Shown piece after piece: positions 1 to 8,539 of a stretch of DNA of 64,000 bases (the stretch's first letter is position 1; each line of letters starts with the position of its first letter). Location: NCBI GenBank assembly GCA_038250675.1, contig JBBSCB010000015.1, positions 5,940-69,939 of the forward strand, given 5' to 3'. Under the pieces are notes generated by a model, which searched no databases, was not told where the DNA came from, and saw only the letters and a list, made by a program, of their open reading frames with translations. The stretch comes from JAICUF01 sp038250675. GTDB lineage: Bacteria; Gemmatimonadota; Gemmatimonadetes; Gemmatimonadales; GWC2-71-9. The position numbers and the translations under genes are program-made.

Positions 1-51
1 GACATGGTGAGCGGATTCTGGCAGCTCGCCCGGACCGGACCGGCCCTCTAG
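1..51 (+). CDS. 3' end of an unidentified gene (partial)
   Basis: From the first base a reading frame runs 16 codons to a TAG at 49-51, ending in residues FWQLARTGPAL. Third codon positions are almost all G or C, as in the real genes of this window. The fragment is too short to identify, and chance cannot be excluded. An inverted repeat follows at 65-88. Confidence 0.35.
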   Translation, partial: DMVSGFWQLARTGPAL

Positions 52-64
52 CGCGTCTGTCTCC

Positions 65-88
65 CCGCCGGTTGGCCTGGACCGGCGG
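65..88. repeat. 8-bp inverted repeat (hairpin) before the M28 gene
   Basis: CCGCCGGT (65-72) and ACCGGCGG (81-88) are perfect inverted arms around an 8-base loop. The repeat overlaps the -35 and spacer of the candidate promoter at 72-100. It could end the transcript of the gene stopping at 51, or act as an operator; no long T run follows. Confidence 0.35.
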
Positions 89-100
89 TTCATCTAGTTT
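72..100 (+). promoter_or_regulatory. Candidate promoter of the M28 peptidase gene
   Basis: TTGGCC (72-77), 17-base spacer, TAGTTT (95-100). This matches the TTG - N17 - TAnnTT form seen at four other places in the window. It would start transcription near 106, leaving about 45 bases before the preferred GTG at 151. Confidence 0.45.
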
Positions 101-150
101 GCGCGGTGCGCCCCGTCCACTCTTCCAACCTCTCCCCGCGAGGGCTTTCC

Positions 151-2259
151 GTGCGCCTCTCAGGCCTGGTGCTGTCAGTATCCGTGATCGTTGCCTCCAC
201 CAGCGCGCCGCTCACGGCGCAGCAGGCGCCACCACCGGGATTCACCGCCGCCGCCGCGGCCCGCGAGCGGTCGGCCGAGGCGATCCTGCTCCGGGTGCCG
301 GATTCATCGCAGGCCCGGATTGACGTCCGCACGCTGAGTGCGGAGCCCCACGTCGCCGGCACGCCGGCGCAGCAGGCCACGGCCGCCTACGTGCTGCGTG
401 AGATGCGGCGGGCCGGTCTCGACACCAGCCGCATGAACTTCCGCGTCTGGATCCCCTATCCCGATTCCAGCATCGTCGAAATCGTGACGCCGGCCCGGCG
501 CCGCCTCTCGCTCGACGAGCCGCCGGTTCCCGGCGACCCGACAACCGCCTTGCCCCGCTGGCCCGCGATGAACGGCACCGCCGGCTCCGGCGACGTGACG
601 GGGCCGGTAGTGTACGTCAACTACGGGCTGGCCGACGACTACGCGCAGCTCGACTCGCTCCACGTCAACGTGAAGGGGCGGATCATCGTGGCGCGCTACG
701 GGCGGAGCTTCAGGGGGATCAAGGCCCGCGAGGCGGAGCGGCACGGGGGTCTGGCGCTGCTGCTCTACTCCGATCCGCAGGATGACGGCTACGTGCGGGG
801 TGACGTCTACCCCGAGGGGCCGATGCGGAACCCGGACGGGATCCAGCGCGGCAGCGTCTTCAACGGCGACGGCGATCCCACCACGCCGGGCTGGCCGTCG
901 ATCGCGGGCGCGAAGCGGCTCCCGATCGATTCGCTCGATGTCTCGCACATCCCGGTGGTGCCGCTGGGGTATCGCAATGCCGCCCTGCTTCTCGAGCCAA
1001 TGCGAGGCCCTGCGCTTCCGAACCAGGGCTGGCAGGGAGGCCTGCCGTTTCGCTACCATGTCGGCGGCGAGGGAGTGACGGCGCGGGTGGGCCTCTGGCA
1101 CCAGTCCGGCGACCAGGCCTACAAGACGATCACCAACACGTTCGGAGTGCTGCGCGGGAGTGAGTGGCCCGATGAGCTGGTCATCGTCGGCGGGCATCGC
1201 GACGCGTGGGGCCCCGGCGCGCGGGACAACGTGGGTGGCGTGACCAGCGTGCTGGGCGCCGCCCGCGCGTGGGGAGCGGCGGCCCGGGCCGGCTTCCGTC
1301 CGCGCCGCACCATCGTCTTTGCCACGTGGGACGCGGAGGAGTGGGGACTGGTGGGCTCGACCGAATACGCCGAGCTGATGCAGGACTCGCTGCGAGCCCG
1401 TGCAGTGGCCTACGTCAATCAGGACGACGCGGCCGACGGCCGGATGTTCGGGGCCGGCGGGACCGCGTCGCTGCACGGCCTGCTCAAGGACGTGAGCATG
1501 GCGGTGCAGCAGCCGGGCGAGAGCGTGACGGTGTATTCGGCATGGCGCCGCCGGACCGTCACCACCGACACCGGTGACGTGCGCCTGGGAGATCTGGGTG
1601 GCGGCAGCGACTTTGGCGGGTTCTACAATTTCCTGGGGATTCCGTCGGTCGAGTTCGGCTTTGGCGGGCCCGGCGGCACCTATCACTCGGCGTACGACAC
1701 CTACACGTTCCAGGACCGGTTCGGTGATCCCGGGTTTCTCAGTGCGGCCGCCGCGGGCCGGATCGCCGCACTCGTGGTCGGGCGGCTCGCCAATGCCGAT
1801 ATCGTGCCGTACGACGACGCGGCGCTTGCCGCGCGACTGGCCGCACTCTCCGCATCGCTCGCCCGCTCCAACGCCGCGCGGCGCGGCGGGCTCCGGCTCG
1901 ACTCGCTGAACGACGCGATCCGCACCCTGGGCGAAGCCGGTGCCCGTTTCGATGCGGCGCGGGATTCGGCCCTTGCGCTGGGGCGCCGCTCGCCGGCGAT
2001 GCTCCGCCAGGTGAATGCCGTGCTCCGCGGCGTGGAGCAGGAGATGGTGCGCCCCACCGGCATTGCCGGCCGTCCCCGCGTGCGGAACCTCGTGATCGCG
2101 GCCGACCGGGACAACGGGTACTCGGACATGCCGTTCCCCGGCATCGGCGAAGCGCTGCGGGACGGCGACATGCCGCGGGCCCAGCGGGAAGCGGCCGATC
2201 TCGCCTCGCGGGTGCGCGCCGCCGCGGCGCGGGTGGACCGGGCCCGCGCGGCACTCTAG
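151..2259 (+). CDS. Secreted M28-family metallopeptidase (PSMA / glutamate carboxypeptidase II-like)
   Basis: Predicted exported zinc aminopeptidase or carboxypeptidase. The order is signal peptide (SGLVLSVSVIVAST then ...PLTAQ), PA-like insert, M28 catalytic domain and a C-terminal helical domain like the transferrin-receptor dimerisation domain. Numbered from GTG 106, zinc and catalytic residues are H364 in GGHRDAW, D374 in GARDN, E411/E412 in WDAEEWG, D440 in VNQDD and H527 in TYHSAYD, the classical cocatalytic two-zinc set. GTG 151 is preferred because GAGG lies 7 bases before it. GTG 106 is in frame but falls at the predicted transcription start and would only work as a leaderless start. 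From GTG 151 the product is 702 aa, the usual size for this family. The exact substrate is unknown; its M1 neighbour suggests scavenging of peptides outside the cytoplasm. Confidence 0.9.
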   Translation: MRLSGLVLSVSVIVASTSAPLTAQQAPPPGFTAAAAARERSAEAILLRVPDSSQARIDVRTLSAEPHVAGTPAQQATAAYVLREMRRAGLDTSRMNFRVWIPYPDSSIVEIVTPARRRLSLDEPPVPGDPTTALPRWPAMNGTAGSGDVTGPVVYVNYGLADDYAQLDSLHVNVKGRIIVARYGRSFRGIKAREAERHGGLALLLYSDPQDDGYVRGDVYPEGPMRNPDGIQRGSVFNGDGDPTTPGWPSIAGAKRLPIDSLDVSHIPVVPLGYRNAALLLEPMRGPALPNQGWQGGLPFRYHVGGEGVTARVGLWHQSGDQAYKTITNTFGVLRGSEWPDELVIVGGHRDAWGPGARDNVGGVTSVLGAARAWGAAARAGFRPRRTIVFATWDAEEWGLVGSTEYAELMQDSLRARAVAYVNQDDAADGRMFGAGGTASLHGLLKDVSMAVQQPGESVTVYSAWRRRTVTTDTGDVRLGDLGGGSDFGGFYNFLGIPSVEFGFGGPGGTYHSAYDTYTFQDRFGDPGFLSAAAAGRIAALVVGRLANADIVPYDDAALAARLAALSASLARSNAARRGGLRLDSLNDAIRTLGEAGARFDAARDSALALGRRSPAMLRQVNAVLRGVEQEMVRPTGIAGRPRVRNLVIAADRDNGYSDMPFPGIGEALRDGDMPRAQREAADLASRVRAAAARVDRARAAL

Positions 2260-2278
2260 TCCGCCGGCGGTCCGGTAT

Positions 2279-2320
2279 ACGGCACAGGCGCACGGGAATC
2301 ATCCCGTGCGCCTGTGCCGT
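2279..2320. terminator. Bidirectional terminator hairpin between convergent peptidase genes
   Basis: A perfect 19-bp stem (2279-2297 with 2302-2320) closes on the 4-base loop ATCA. It lies in the 102-base gap between the stop codons of the M28 (+) and M1 (-) genes, so it can fold in transcripts from either side. There is no U tract on either strand. Confidence 0.7.
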
Positions 2321-2361
2321 GTCTGCCGTCGGGCGCCACGCGCGCGCCCCGTCGTGTGGTG

Positions 2362-4365
2362 CTACTGCGCGGCGGTCCAGCGATCGTCCGCCGGCACGAT
2401 ATCGGGGGTATAGCCGTCCGGATTGACCCGGGCTGCGGTGATCTGCTTGTCGGTCTCCACCACTGCCACGTATCGGTCACCACCGTACCAGACCTCGACC
2501 GGGTAGTGCAGCAGCTGCGTGGTACCGTCGTTGAAGGTGAGCTCCAGATCGATCGGCATGACCGCGGCGCCGAAGTTTCGGAGCACGATGGCCGCGCGCC
2601 CGTTGGTCTGACGTACCGACTCGACAGCCTGATCGAGCGCATCGGTCGTGAAGAAGAATTCCCGCCAGTACCACGAGAGGTCCTGGCCCGACACGCTCTC
2701 CATGGTCCGGAAGAAATCGGCCGGCTTGGGGTGCTTGAACGCCCAGCGACGGGTGTACTCGCGGAACGCGCTGTCGAACACCTCGCCCCCCAGGACCTTG
2801 TTGCGCAGCGCCAGCAGCACGATCGACGGCTTGACGTACGCGAGCGAGCCGAGGTTGCCGTCGCCGCGGTACCGGTTGGCCGGGGTCATGATCGGCTGGG
2901 CGTTGGGCATCTGGTCCAGGCGGAAGACGAACTGCGCCTCCCCCTTCCGGTTGGCCGAGTCGGAGCGCTGCCAGTAGTCCTCCTCGGAGAAAGTGTTGAT
3001 GAACGTGTTGAATCCCTCGTCCATCCAGGCATAGCGCCGCTCGTCGGAGCCCACCACCATCGGGTACCACATGTGCCCGATCTCGTGCGTCACGACGTTG
3101 TACAGCCCCTCCGCCGTCCGCGAATGCGCCTCCATGGCGACCATGGGATATTCCATCCCCGAGACCGGGCCCTCGACCGCGGAAATCTGGGGATAAGGAT
3201 AGTGGAACCAGTGGGTGCTGTATTCCTTGATGCTGAAGCGCGACATCTTCGCCGCATCCTTCCACGTATCCTCGGCCGTCTGCCGGTAGTAGGCGTTGGC
3301 CAGGATCCCATCCCAGGCGGAGGCGTCCCACAGAAACTCGGGCGACGCCGCCCAGGCCACGTCCCGGACGTTCGCGGCGTGAAAGGTCCAGGTCAGCGTG
3401 CCGCGATGGCCCGGACGAGCGGCGCCCGATGACAGGTCTGCGGCGGCGACGATGTGGATGGTGCTGTCCGAGTGCGCCGCCGTCGCCAGCCGCGAGCGGA
3501 TGGTGGAGGTGAGCACGGTGGCGGGATTCTTCAACACCCCGGTGCCGGCCACGATGTAGCCGGCGGGCACGGTCACCTCATAATCGATGTCGCCGTACTC
3601 GAGGTAGAACTCGCCCTGCCCGAAGTACTGATCGGTGTTCCACCCGTGCACGTCATCGTAGACCGCCATCCGCGGGTACCACTGGGCCAGCTCGTACAGC
3701 GGGCCGTCGTGGCCCATTCGGTCGGCGCCGTGTTCCGGGATGTTGAAGTGGTACGCGATGTCGAGCGTGGTGGAATGTCCCGGTGCCAGCGGCGTGGCCA
3801 GTGCCACGTACATCATCGTCTCCTCGACGCGCGTGCGCAGCGGCGAGCGTCCGGCGGCCTGAGCCCGCACGCGCCCGCGGGCCGGCGTGGCGGCGGTGAC
3901 CTGCTCGATGCGCTCGATCTCAAACCCGCCCGCAAAGCCCGCCGCGCCGAACCGGCTGTCCGACGCGAAGAGCAGCGAACCGGTGGAGCCGGGCCGGAAC
4001 AGGTTCTGGTCCATCTGCATCCAGAGATAGCGCAGCGTGTCCGGCGAATTATTGGTGTAGTGAATCGCCTCGGTACCCCGCAGCGTCTTGGCCGCAGTGT
4101 CGAGCGTCGCCTTGATGCTGTAGTCCACCCGCTGCTGCCAGTAGTGCGGGCCGGGCGTGCCATCGGCCGTCCGCATCGCCGTGGACTGGGGCAGATCGAG
4201 GGGACTGAAGATGCCGGTGTCGGCCGTCGGGGTGCGGAGCGTCGGCGGCGTGAGGGTGTGCGGTGGCGGTGTGGCGCCCGGCATCGCGGGGGTGGGCGGA
4301 GTCGCGGGCGTCTGGGCGGCGAGCGGCGCCGCCACGATGGCGCACGCCAAAATCAGGCGGAACAT
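2362..4365 (-). CDS. Secreted M1-family (gluzincin) aminopeptidase
   Basis: A 667-residue zinc aminopeptidase, probably exported. The N-terminus MFRLILACAIVAAPLAAQ is a signal peptide, followed by a Pro/Thr-rich linker to about residue 45. The M1 hallmarks are present: HEIGH at H427-E428-H431, the third zinc ligand E450 in WMDEGFNTF exactly 19 residues after H431, and the exopeptidase loop GMEYPMVAME upstream. The beta-sandwich N-terminal domain and the catalytic domain are complete; there is no large ERAP-like C-terminal domain, so it resembles the shorter bacterial membrane/periplasmic M1 peptidases. It lies 32 bases downstream of dcd on the same strand and may be co-transcribed with it. 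It is convergent with the M28 peptidase. Confidence 0.9.
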   Translation of the reverse strand: MFRLILACAIVAAPLAAQTPATPPTPAMPGATPPPHTLTPPTLRTPTADTGIFSPLDLPQSTAMRTADGTPGPHYWQQRVDYSIKATLDTAAKTLRGTEAIHYTNNSPDTLRYLWMQMDQNLFRPGSTGSLLFASDSRFGAAGFAGGFEIERIEQVTAATPARGRVRAQAAGRSPLRTRVEETMMYVALATPLAPGHSTTLDIAYHFNIPEHGADRMGHDGPLYELAQWYPRMAVYDDVHGWNTDQYFGQGEFYLEYGDIDYEVTVPAGYIVAGTGVLKNPATVLTSTIRSRLATAAHSDSTIHIVAAADLSSGAARPGHRGTLTWTFHAANVRDVAWAASPEFLWDASAWDGILANAYYRQTAEDTWKDAAKMSRFSIKEYSTHWFHYPYPQISAVEGPVSGMEYPMVAMEAHSRTAEGLYNVVTHEIGHMWYPMVVGSDERRYAWMDEGFNTFINTFSEEDYWQRSDSANRKGEAQFVFRLDQMPNAQPIMTPANRYRGDGNLGSLAYVKPSIVLLALRNKVLGGEVFDSAFREYTRRWAFKHPKPADFFRTMESVSGQDLSWYWREFFFTTDALDQAVESVRQTNGRAAIVLRNFGAAVMPIDLELTFNDGTTQLLHYPVEVWYGGDRYVAVVETDKQITAARVNPDGYTPDIVPADDRWTAAQ

Positions 4366-4397
4366 GGTACCTCGTCAGTGGGAGACACGGAATCGGA

Positions 4398-4958
4398 TCA
4401 CAGTCGGGGCAGCGTCACGCCGACCTGCCCCTGATACTTACCCTTTTTGTCGGCATAGCTGGTTTCGCAGACATCGTCGTCGTCGGCCTCGAAGAAGAGG
4501 ACCTGGCAAATTCCCTCGTTCGCGTAAATCTTTGCCGGCAAAGGAGTTGTATTGGAGATCTCGAGTGTCACATAACCTTCCCACTCGGGTTCGAAGGGGG
4601 TGACGTTGGTGATGATGCCGCAGCGGGCGTAGGTGGACTTCCCGACGCAGATGGTCAGCACGTTGCGCGGAATCCGAAAGTATTCCACCGAGCGCGCCAG
4701 CGCAAAGCTGTTGGGCGGTACGATGCAGACGTCCCCGGCAAACTCGACGAAGCTGTTGGCGTCGAACGCCTTGGGGTCCACAATCGCGGACAGCACGTTG
4801 GTGAAGATCTTGAACTCGGGCGCCACCCGCATGTCGTAGCCGTAGGACGAGACGCCGTACGAGATGGCACCCGCGCGGATCTGGCCGTCGGTGAATGGCT
4901 CGATCATGCGGTGCTCCCGGGACATGCGCCGGATCCAGCGATCCGATTTGATGGACAT
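4398..4958 (-). CDS. dcd: dCTP deaminase
   Basis: Deaminates dCTP to dUTP (or directly to dUMP in bifunctional members), feeding dTTP synthesis. At 186 residues it is of normal length and complete. Conserved elements include SYGYDMRVAPEF near residues 38-49, the nucleotide-binding GKSTYARCGI (106-115) and the catalytic glutamate E133 in GYVTLEISN. An Ala versus Thr/Ser choice that separates mono- from bifunctional enzymes was not resolved. GGAGGA lies 13 bases before the ATG. It is divergent from nuoA across a 168-base intergenic region. Confidence 0.93.
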   Translation of the reverse strand: MSIKSDRWIRRMSREHRMIEPFTDGQIRAGAISYGVSSYGYDMRVAPEFKIFTNVLSAIVDPKAFDANSFVEFAGDVCIVPPNSFALARSVEYFRIPRNVLTICVGKSTYARCGIITNVTPFEPEWEGYVTLEISNTTPLPAKIYANEGICQVLFFEADDDDVCETSYADKKGKYQGQVGVTLPRL

Positions 4959-5012
4959 GCGGTCTCGAGATCCTCCGGAAACGGGGATGATGGGCCACGC
5001 GGACGCGCCGCA

Positions 5013-5018
5013 AATATA
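5013..5018 (-). promoter_or_regulatory. Possible -10 element of dcd
   Basis: On the minus strand TATATT (followed by TG) sits in the most AT-rich patch between dcd and nuoA, about 55 bases before the dcd start. It fits the TAnnTT form of other -10 boxes here, but no TTG-type -35 is found 16-18 bases upstream. Confidence 0.3.
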
Positions 5019-5056
5019 GTCGCCGAATCCGCGATATGTGCTGGCGGGATCGCGGG

Positions 5057-5085
5057 TTGAAACGATTCCGGCACCGGATTAACTT
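5057..5085 (+). promoter_or_regulatory. Promoter of the nuo operon
   Basis: TTGAAA (5057-5062), a 17-base spacer and TAACTT (5080-5085). Transcription would start near 5092, about 35 bases before the nuoA ATG. No other promoter-like sequence is needed until after the UPF0182 gene, because the following genes overlap or nearly touch, apart from a 41-base gap before nuoG. Confidence 0.6.
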
Positions 5086-5126
5086 CCCCGCGTTCCTTGT
5101 GAAAATTCTCACGAGTGGGAACGCGC

Positions 5127-5492
5127 ATGCTCCAGCCGTACATTCCGATCCTGCTGCTCATCGCCTTCGTCGTCGCGAATGCGATCCTCATGCTGGGGCT
5201 CTCCCAGATCCTGTCGTACGGGCAGAAGACGGCCGTGAAGACGGCACCCTACGAGTCGGGGATGCCGGTGCTGGGCGATGCCCGCGAGCGGTTCTCGATC
5301 AAGTTCTACCTCGTGGCGATGCTGTTCATCATCTTCGACATCGAGACCGTGTTCATGATTCCGTGGGCGGTCGCGTTCCGGCAGCTCACCGACCTGGCCG
5401 GGCTGCTGATCATCGAGATGCTCGTCTTCGTCCTCATCCTCGCGGTGGGCTACGTGTACATCTGGAAGCGGGGAGCGCTGCAATGGGACTAG
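5127..5492 (+). CDS. nuoA: NADH-quinone oxidoreductase subunit A
   Basis: Small membrane subunit of complex I, 121 residues with three predicted transmembrane helices (about 8-28, 62-82, 90-110). The family motif YESGMPVLGDARERFSIKFY near residues 37-57 is intact. ATG 5127 (MLQPYIPILLL) is preferred; GTG 5115 would add four residues. It is the first gene of a complete nuoA-N operon and overlaps nuoB by 10 bases. Confidence 0.93.
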   Translation: MLQPYIPILLLIAFVVANAILMLGLSQILSYGQKTAVKTAPYESGMPVLGDARERFSIKFYLVAMLFIIFDIETVFMIPWAVAFRQLTDLAGLLIIEMLVFVLILAVGYVYIWKRGALQWD

Positions 5493-6115
5493 AGAACCCC
5501 GACGCGGAGAGCCGGGCCGGCGGGCCCACGGTCGTGTCGGAGATGTCGCCCAACTGGGTGACGACGCGGCTCGATTTCCTCACCAACTGGGCCCGCTCGA
5601 ACTCCTTGTGGCCGATGCCGTTCGGTACCGCCTGCTGCGCCATCGAGTACATGGCCACCGCTGCCAGCCGGTTCGATCTTGCCCGATTCGGCATGGAGCG
5701 GCAGAGTTTCTCGCCGCGGCAGGCCGACGTGCTGATCTGTGCCGGGCGTCTGCCATTCAAACTGGCGCCGGTGATCCGGCGGATCTGGGACCAGATGCCG
5801 CAGCCCAAGTGGGCCATCTCGATGGGCGCGTGCGCATCGTCGGGCGGCATCTTCGACAACTATGCGATGGTGCAGGGGATCGACACGATCATTCCGGTGG
5901 ACGTCTACGTACCCGGCTGCCCGCCGCGCCCGGAAGGCCTCTTGTACGGCATCATGCTCCTGCAGAAGAAGATCCGCGGCGAGAGCATCGTGGACGATCA
6001 GCTGCGTGAGGAGCAGATGGTGGGACCGTCCGGTCTCTTCCTCCCGGCCGAGCGGGTGGACGAACTGTCGGAGCCGTTTGGCAACTCGGTGCACCAGACC
6101 CGGTCCTCTTCATGA
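5483..6115 (+). CDS. nuoB: NADH-quinone oxidoreductase subunit B (cluster N2)
   Basis: Carries the terminal 4Fe-4S cluster N2 that reduces quinone at the NuoB/NuoD interface. The four ligands are C51 and C52 in FGTACCAIEY, C117 in SMGACASSGG and C146 in VPGCPPRPE. The ATG at 5483 lies inside nuoA (10-base overlap); longer in-frame extensions upstream are read-through. At 210 residues it has a charged C-terminal tail of about 40 residues after the conserved core. The loop VLICAGRLPFKLAPVIRR replaces the E. coli-type VAGT...KMAP loop; from memory, similar loops occur in other phyla. Confidence 0.95.
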   Translation: MGLENPDAESRAGGPTVVSEMSPNWVTTRLDFLTNWARSNSLWPMPFGTACCAIEYMATAASRFDLARFGMERQSFSPRQADVLICAGRLPFKLAPVIRRIWDQMPQPKWAISMGACASSGGIFDNYAMVQGIDTIIPVDVYVPGCPPRPEGLLYGIMLLQKKIRGESIVDDQLREEQMVGPSGLFLPAERVDELSEPFGNSVHQTRSSS

Positions 6116-6735
6116 GCGGCGCTCGCGTCTCTTCCTCGGTGGCCCCGCTTCGCGCGACCTTCGGCGTTGCGGTCGAGCGGTCGCTGGTATCGTGCGGCGA
6201 CACGATCGTCTACGTCGCGCGCGAGCGGTCGCACGACGTGCTGGCCTGGCTGCGGGACACGTCCGGCCAGGAATTCAATTATCTGACCGACGTCACGGCG
6301 GTCGAGTACCGCGATCCCGAGCGGCCGCTCGAGGTCGTCTGGCAGCTCCGGTCGCTGGGTCGCCGCGAGGACCTGCGGGTGAAAGTCGCGCTGGACAAGC
6401 GGCAGCCGCTCGAGGTGCAATCGGTCTGGGACCTCTGGAAGGGAAGCGACTGGCTGGAGCGTGAGGTGTACGACATGTTCGGCATTACCTTCGCGGGCCA
6501 CCCGGACCTGCGGCGGCTCCTGATGTGGGAGACGTACGCCGAGGGCTATCCGCTCCGCAAGGAGTTTCCGCTGCGGGGTCACTTCAGCCGCGCCGAGCAG
6601 ACCCGCCAGGCGCTGGCCGCCAATCCCGAGGCCCACTACTCACTGGAAGAATTGTCGATCGCCGAGGCGTACGGCGAACTGCCCAGGGACATGCAGGAGC
6701 GGCTGGCACGCGGCGAACGGGGCTTCCTGCGATGA
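6112..6735 (+). CDS. nuoC: NADH-quinone oxidoreductase subunit C
   Basis: Peripheral-arm subunit (the 30-kDa subunit in mitochondria), 207 residues. The signature EREVYDMFGITFAGHPDLRR and the following YPLRKEFPLRG are present. It starts at an ATGA junction with nuoB and ends in an ATGA junction with nuoD, so it is a separate protein and not the NuoCD fusion of E. coli. Confidence 0.94.
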   Translation: MSGARVSSSVAPLRATFGVAVERSLVSCGDTIVYVARERSHDVLAWLRDTSGQEFNYLTDVTAVEYRDPERPLEVVWQLRSLGRREDLRVKVALDKRQPLEVQSVWDLWKGSDWLEREVYDMFGITFAGHPDLRRLLMWETYAEGYPLRKEFPLRGHFSRAEQTRQALAANPEAHYSLEELSIAEAYGELPRDMQERLARGERGFLR

Positions 6736-8018
6736 GCCAGCGCACCGTTGAACTGTCCCTCGCGACGCCGGGACTGGACCGCGACGGCACGCCCACGCGG
6801 ATTCCGCTTGGCATCGCCGAGCCGCCCGGCGCGCACTACGACGACGACTTCGGCGCCGAGCACATGCTGGTCAACATCGGCCCGCAGCACCCCGCCACCC
6901 ATGGCGTGCTGCGGCTGGTGGTGGAGCTCGAGGGCGAGACCGTCAAGCGGGTCATCCCGCACATCGGCTACCTGCACTCCGGCTTCGAGAAGCTGGGCGA
7001 GTACCGGCACTACAACCAGATCATCCCGCTGACCGACCGGACCGATTACCTCTCGCCCATGGCCAACAACGTAGGCCTGGCGCTCACGGTCGAGAAGCTG
7101 ATGGGGATCGAGGTCACCGAGCGGTGCCGGGTGCTGCGCGTGATCGCCTGCGAGCTGAGCCGCATCATCTCCCATCTCGTCTGGCTCGGCACCACCGGCA
7201 TCGACCTGGGCGCGTTTACGCCGTTTCTCTGGTCGTTCCAGGAGCGCGAGCGGGTCTACAACCTCCAGGAAGCGTGGACCGGCGCCCGACTCACCACCAG
7301 TCTGACCCGGGTGGGCGGCATGATGGCCGACATCCCCGACGGCTGGGAGGCGGGCCTGCGCGACTTCGTGCGCACCTTCCCCAGCACGCTGGAGGAAGTG
7401 GACACGATGTTCACCCGGAACGCCATCTGGATTGGGCGCACCCAGAACGTGGGCGCACTCACGGCGGAGGAGGCGATCAACTACTCACTCTCCGGCCCGA
7501 TGCTGCGCGCCAGCGGCGTGGACTACGACGTGCGGAAGGACCGCCCGTATCTGGGGTACGAGGACTACGACTTCGACGTGCCGGTGGGTGAGCACGGTGA
7601 CATCTACGATCGCTATCGCGTGCGGCTCGAGGAGATGTTCCAGTCCACGCGGATCCTGGCGCAGGCGCTGGACAAGCTGAAGCCGGGCCCGCTCAACGTG
7701 GATGACCCTCGGCTGATCCTGCCTCCCAAGAGCCGGGCCATGAGCGACATGGAAGCGATGATCTATCACTTCAAGCAGGTGATGGAAGGCGTGAAGCCGC
7801 CGGCGGGTGAGGCTTACATGGGGATCGAGAATCCCAAGGGCGAGCTGGGCTACTACATGGTGTCGGACGGCACCGCCAAGCCGGTGCGGTGGCGGATTCG
7901 CCCGCCGTCGCTCATCAACCTCGCCAGTCTGCCCAAAATGTGCGAAGGCGCACTGCTTTCGGACGTCATCGCCATCAACGCGAGCGTGGACATCGTCATG
8001 GGGGAGATCGACCGATGA
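6732..8018 (+). CDS. nuoD: NADH-quinone oxidoreductase subunit D
   Basis: The 49-kDa-type subunit that forms the quinone-binding pocket with NuoB. It has 428 residues from the ATG that overlaps the nuoC stop. It shows NIGPQHPATHG, the quinone-site histidine region, near residues 50-60 and the conserved C-terminus IVMGEIDR. The residues before the core (about 1-45) form a variable tail. It overlaps nuoE through ATGA. Confidence 0.95.
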   Translation: MSQRTVELSLATPGLDRDGTPTRIPLGIAEPPGAHYDDDFGAEHMLVNIGPQHPATHGVLRLVVELEGETVKRVIPHIGYLHSGFEKLGEYRHYNQIIPLTDRTDYLSPMANNVGLALTVEKLMGIEVTERCRVLRVIACELSRIISHLVWLGTTGIDLGAFTPFLWSFQERERVYNLQEAWTGARLTTSLTRVGGMMADIPDGWEAGLRDFVRTFPSTLEEVDTMFTRNAIWIGRTQNVGALTAEEAINYSLSGPMLRASGVDYDVRKDRPYLGYEDYDFDVPVGEHGDIYDRYRVRLEEMFQSTRILAQALDKLKPGPLNVDDPRLILPPKSRAMSDMEAMIYHFKQVMEGVKPPAGEAYMGIENPKGELGYYMVSDGTAKPVRWRIRPPSLINLASLPKMCEGALLSDVIAINASVDIVMGEIDR

Positions 8019-8539
8019 GTCTCACGACCACTCCCGCCGCCGGCGGCCACGACGGGGTGCACGAGCCAGTGTTCGTCGGGGACACGCGGGCCCGTCTCGA
8101 ACAGTACTTCACGCTCTACCCGACGAAGCAGGCATGCCTGTTGCCGGCGCTCTGGATGGTCCAGGAGGCGCGCGGCTGGATTTCCGAGCCGGCCATTGGC
8201 GAGGTGGCGGAGGTGCTGGGCGTGACACCCGCGTACGTCAAGGGCGTCGTCACGTTCTACACGATGTACCACACCCATCCGGTGGGGCGACACTTCATCC
8301 AGGTCTGCACCACCACGCCCTGCGGCCTCTGCGGGGCGGAGGACACCGTTCGCGCCCTGCTCCAGCAGACTGGCTGCGGCGATCTCGGCGCCACCAGCCC
8401 CGATGGCCGCTTCACCGTGGTCGAGGTTGAATGCCTGGGCGCCTGCGGCTTCCCGACGCCGATCGTGGTGGACGACGCCGACTTCATCGAGAGCGTGACG
8501 CCGGACAAGGTCCCGGAGATCCTGGCGAGGTACCCGTAA
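8015..8539 (+). CDS. nuoE: NADH-quinone oxidoreductase subunit E (2Fe-2S, N1a)
   Basis: The 24-kDa-type subunit of the NADH-dehydrogenase module, 174 residues. The thioredoxin-like 2Fe-2S fold has its four ligands at C98 and C103 (CTTTPC) and C140 and C144 (CLGAC), the CX4C...CX3C arrangement expected for N1a. The stop and the nuoF start share one base (TAATG). Confidence 0.95.
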   Translation: MSLTTTPAAGGHDGVHEPVFVGDTRARLEQYFTLYPTKQACLLPALWMVQEARGWISEPAIGEVAEVLGVTPAYVKGVVTFYTMYHTHPVGRHFIQVCTTTPCGLCGAEDTVRALLQQTGCGDLGATSPDGRFTVVEVECLGACGFPTPIVVDDADFIESVTPDKVPEILARYP

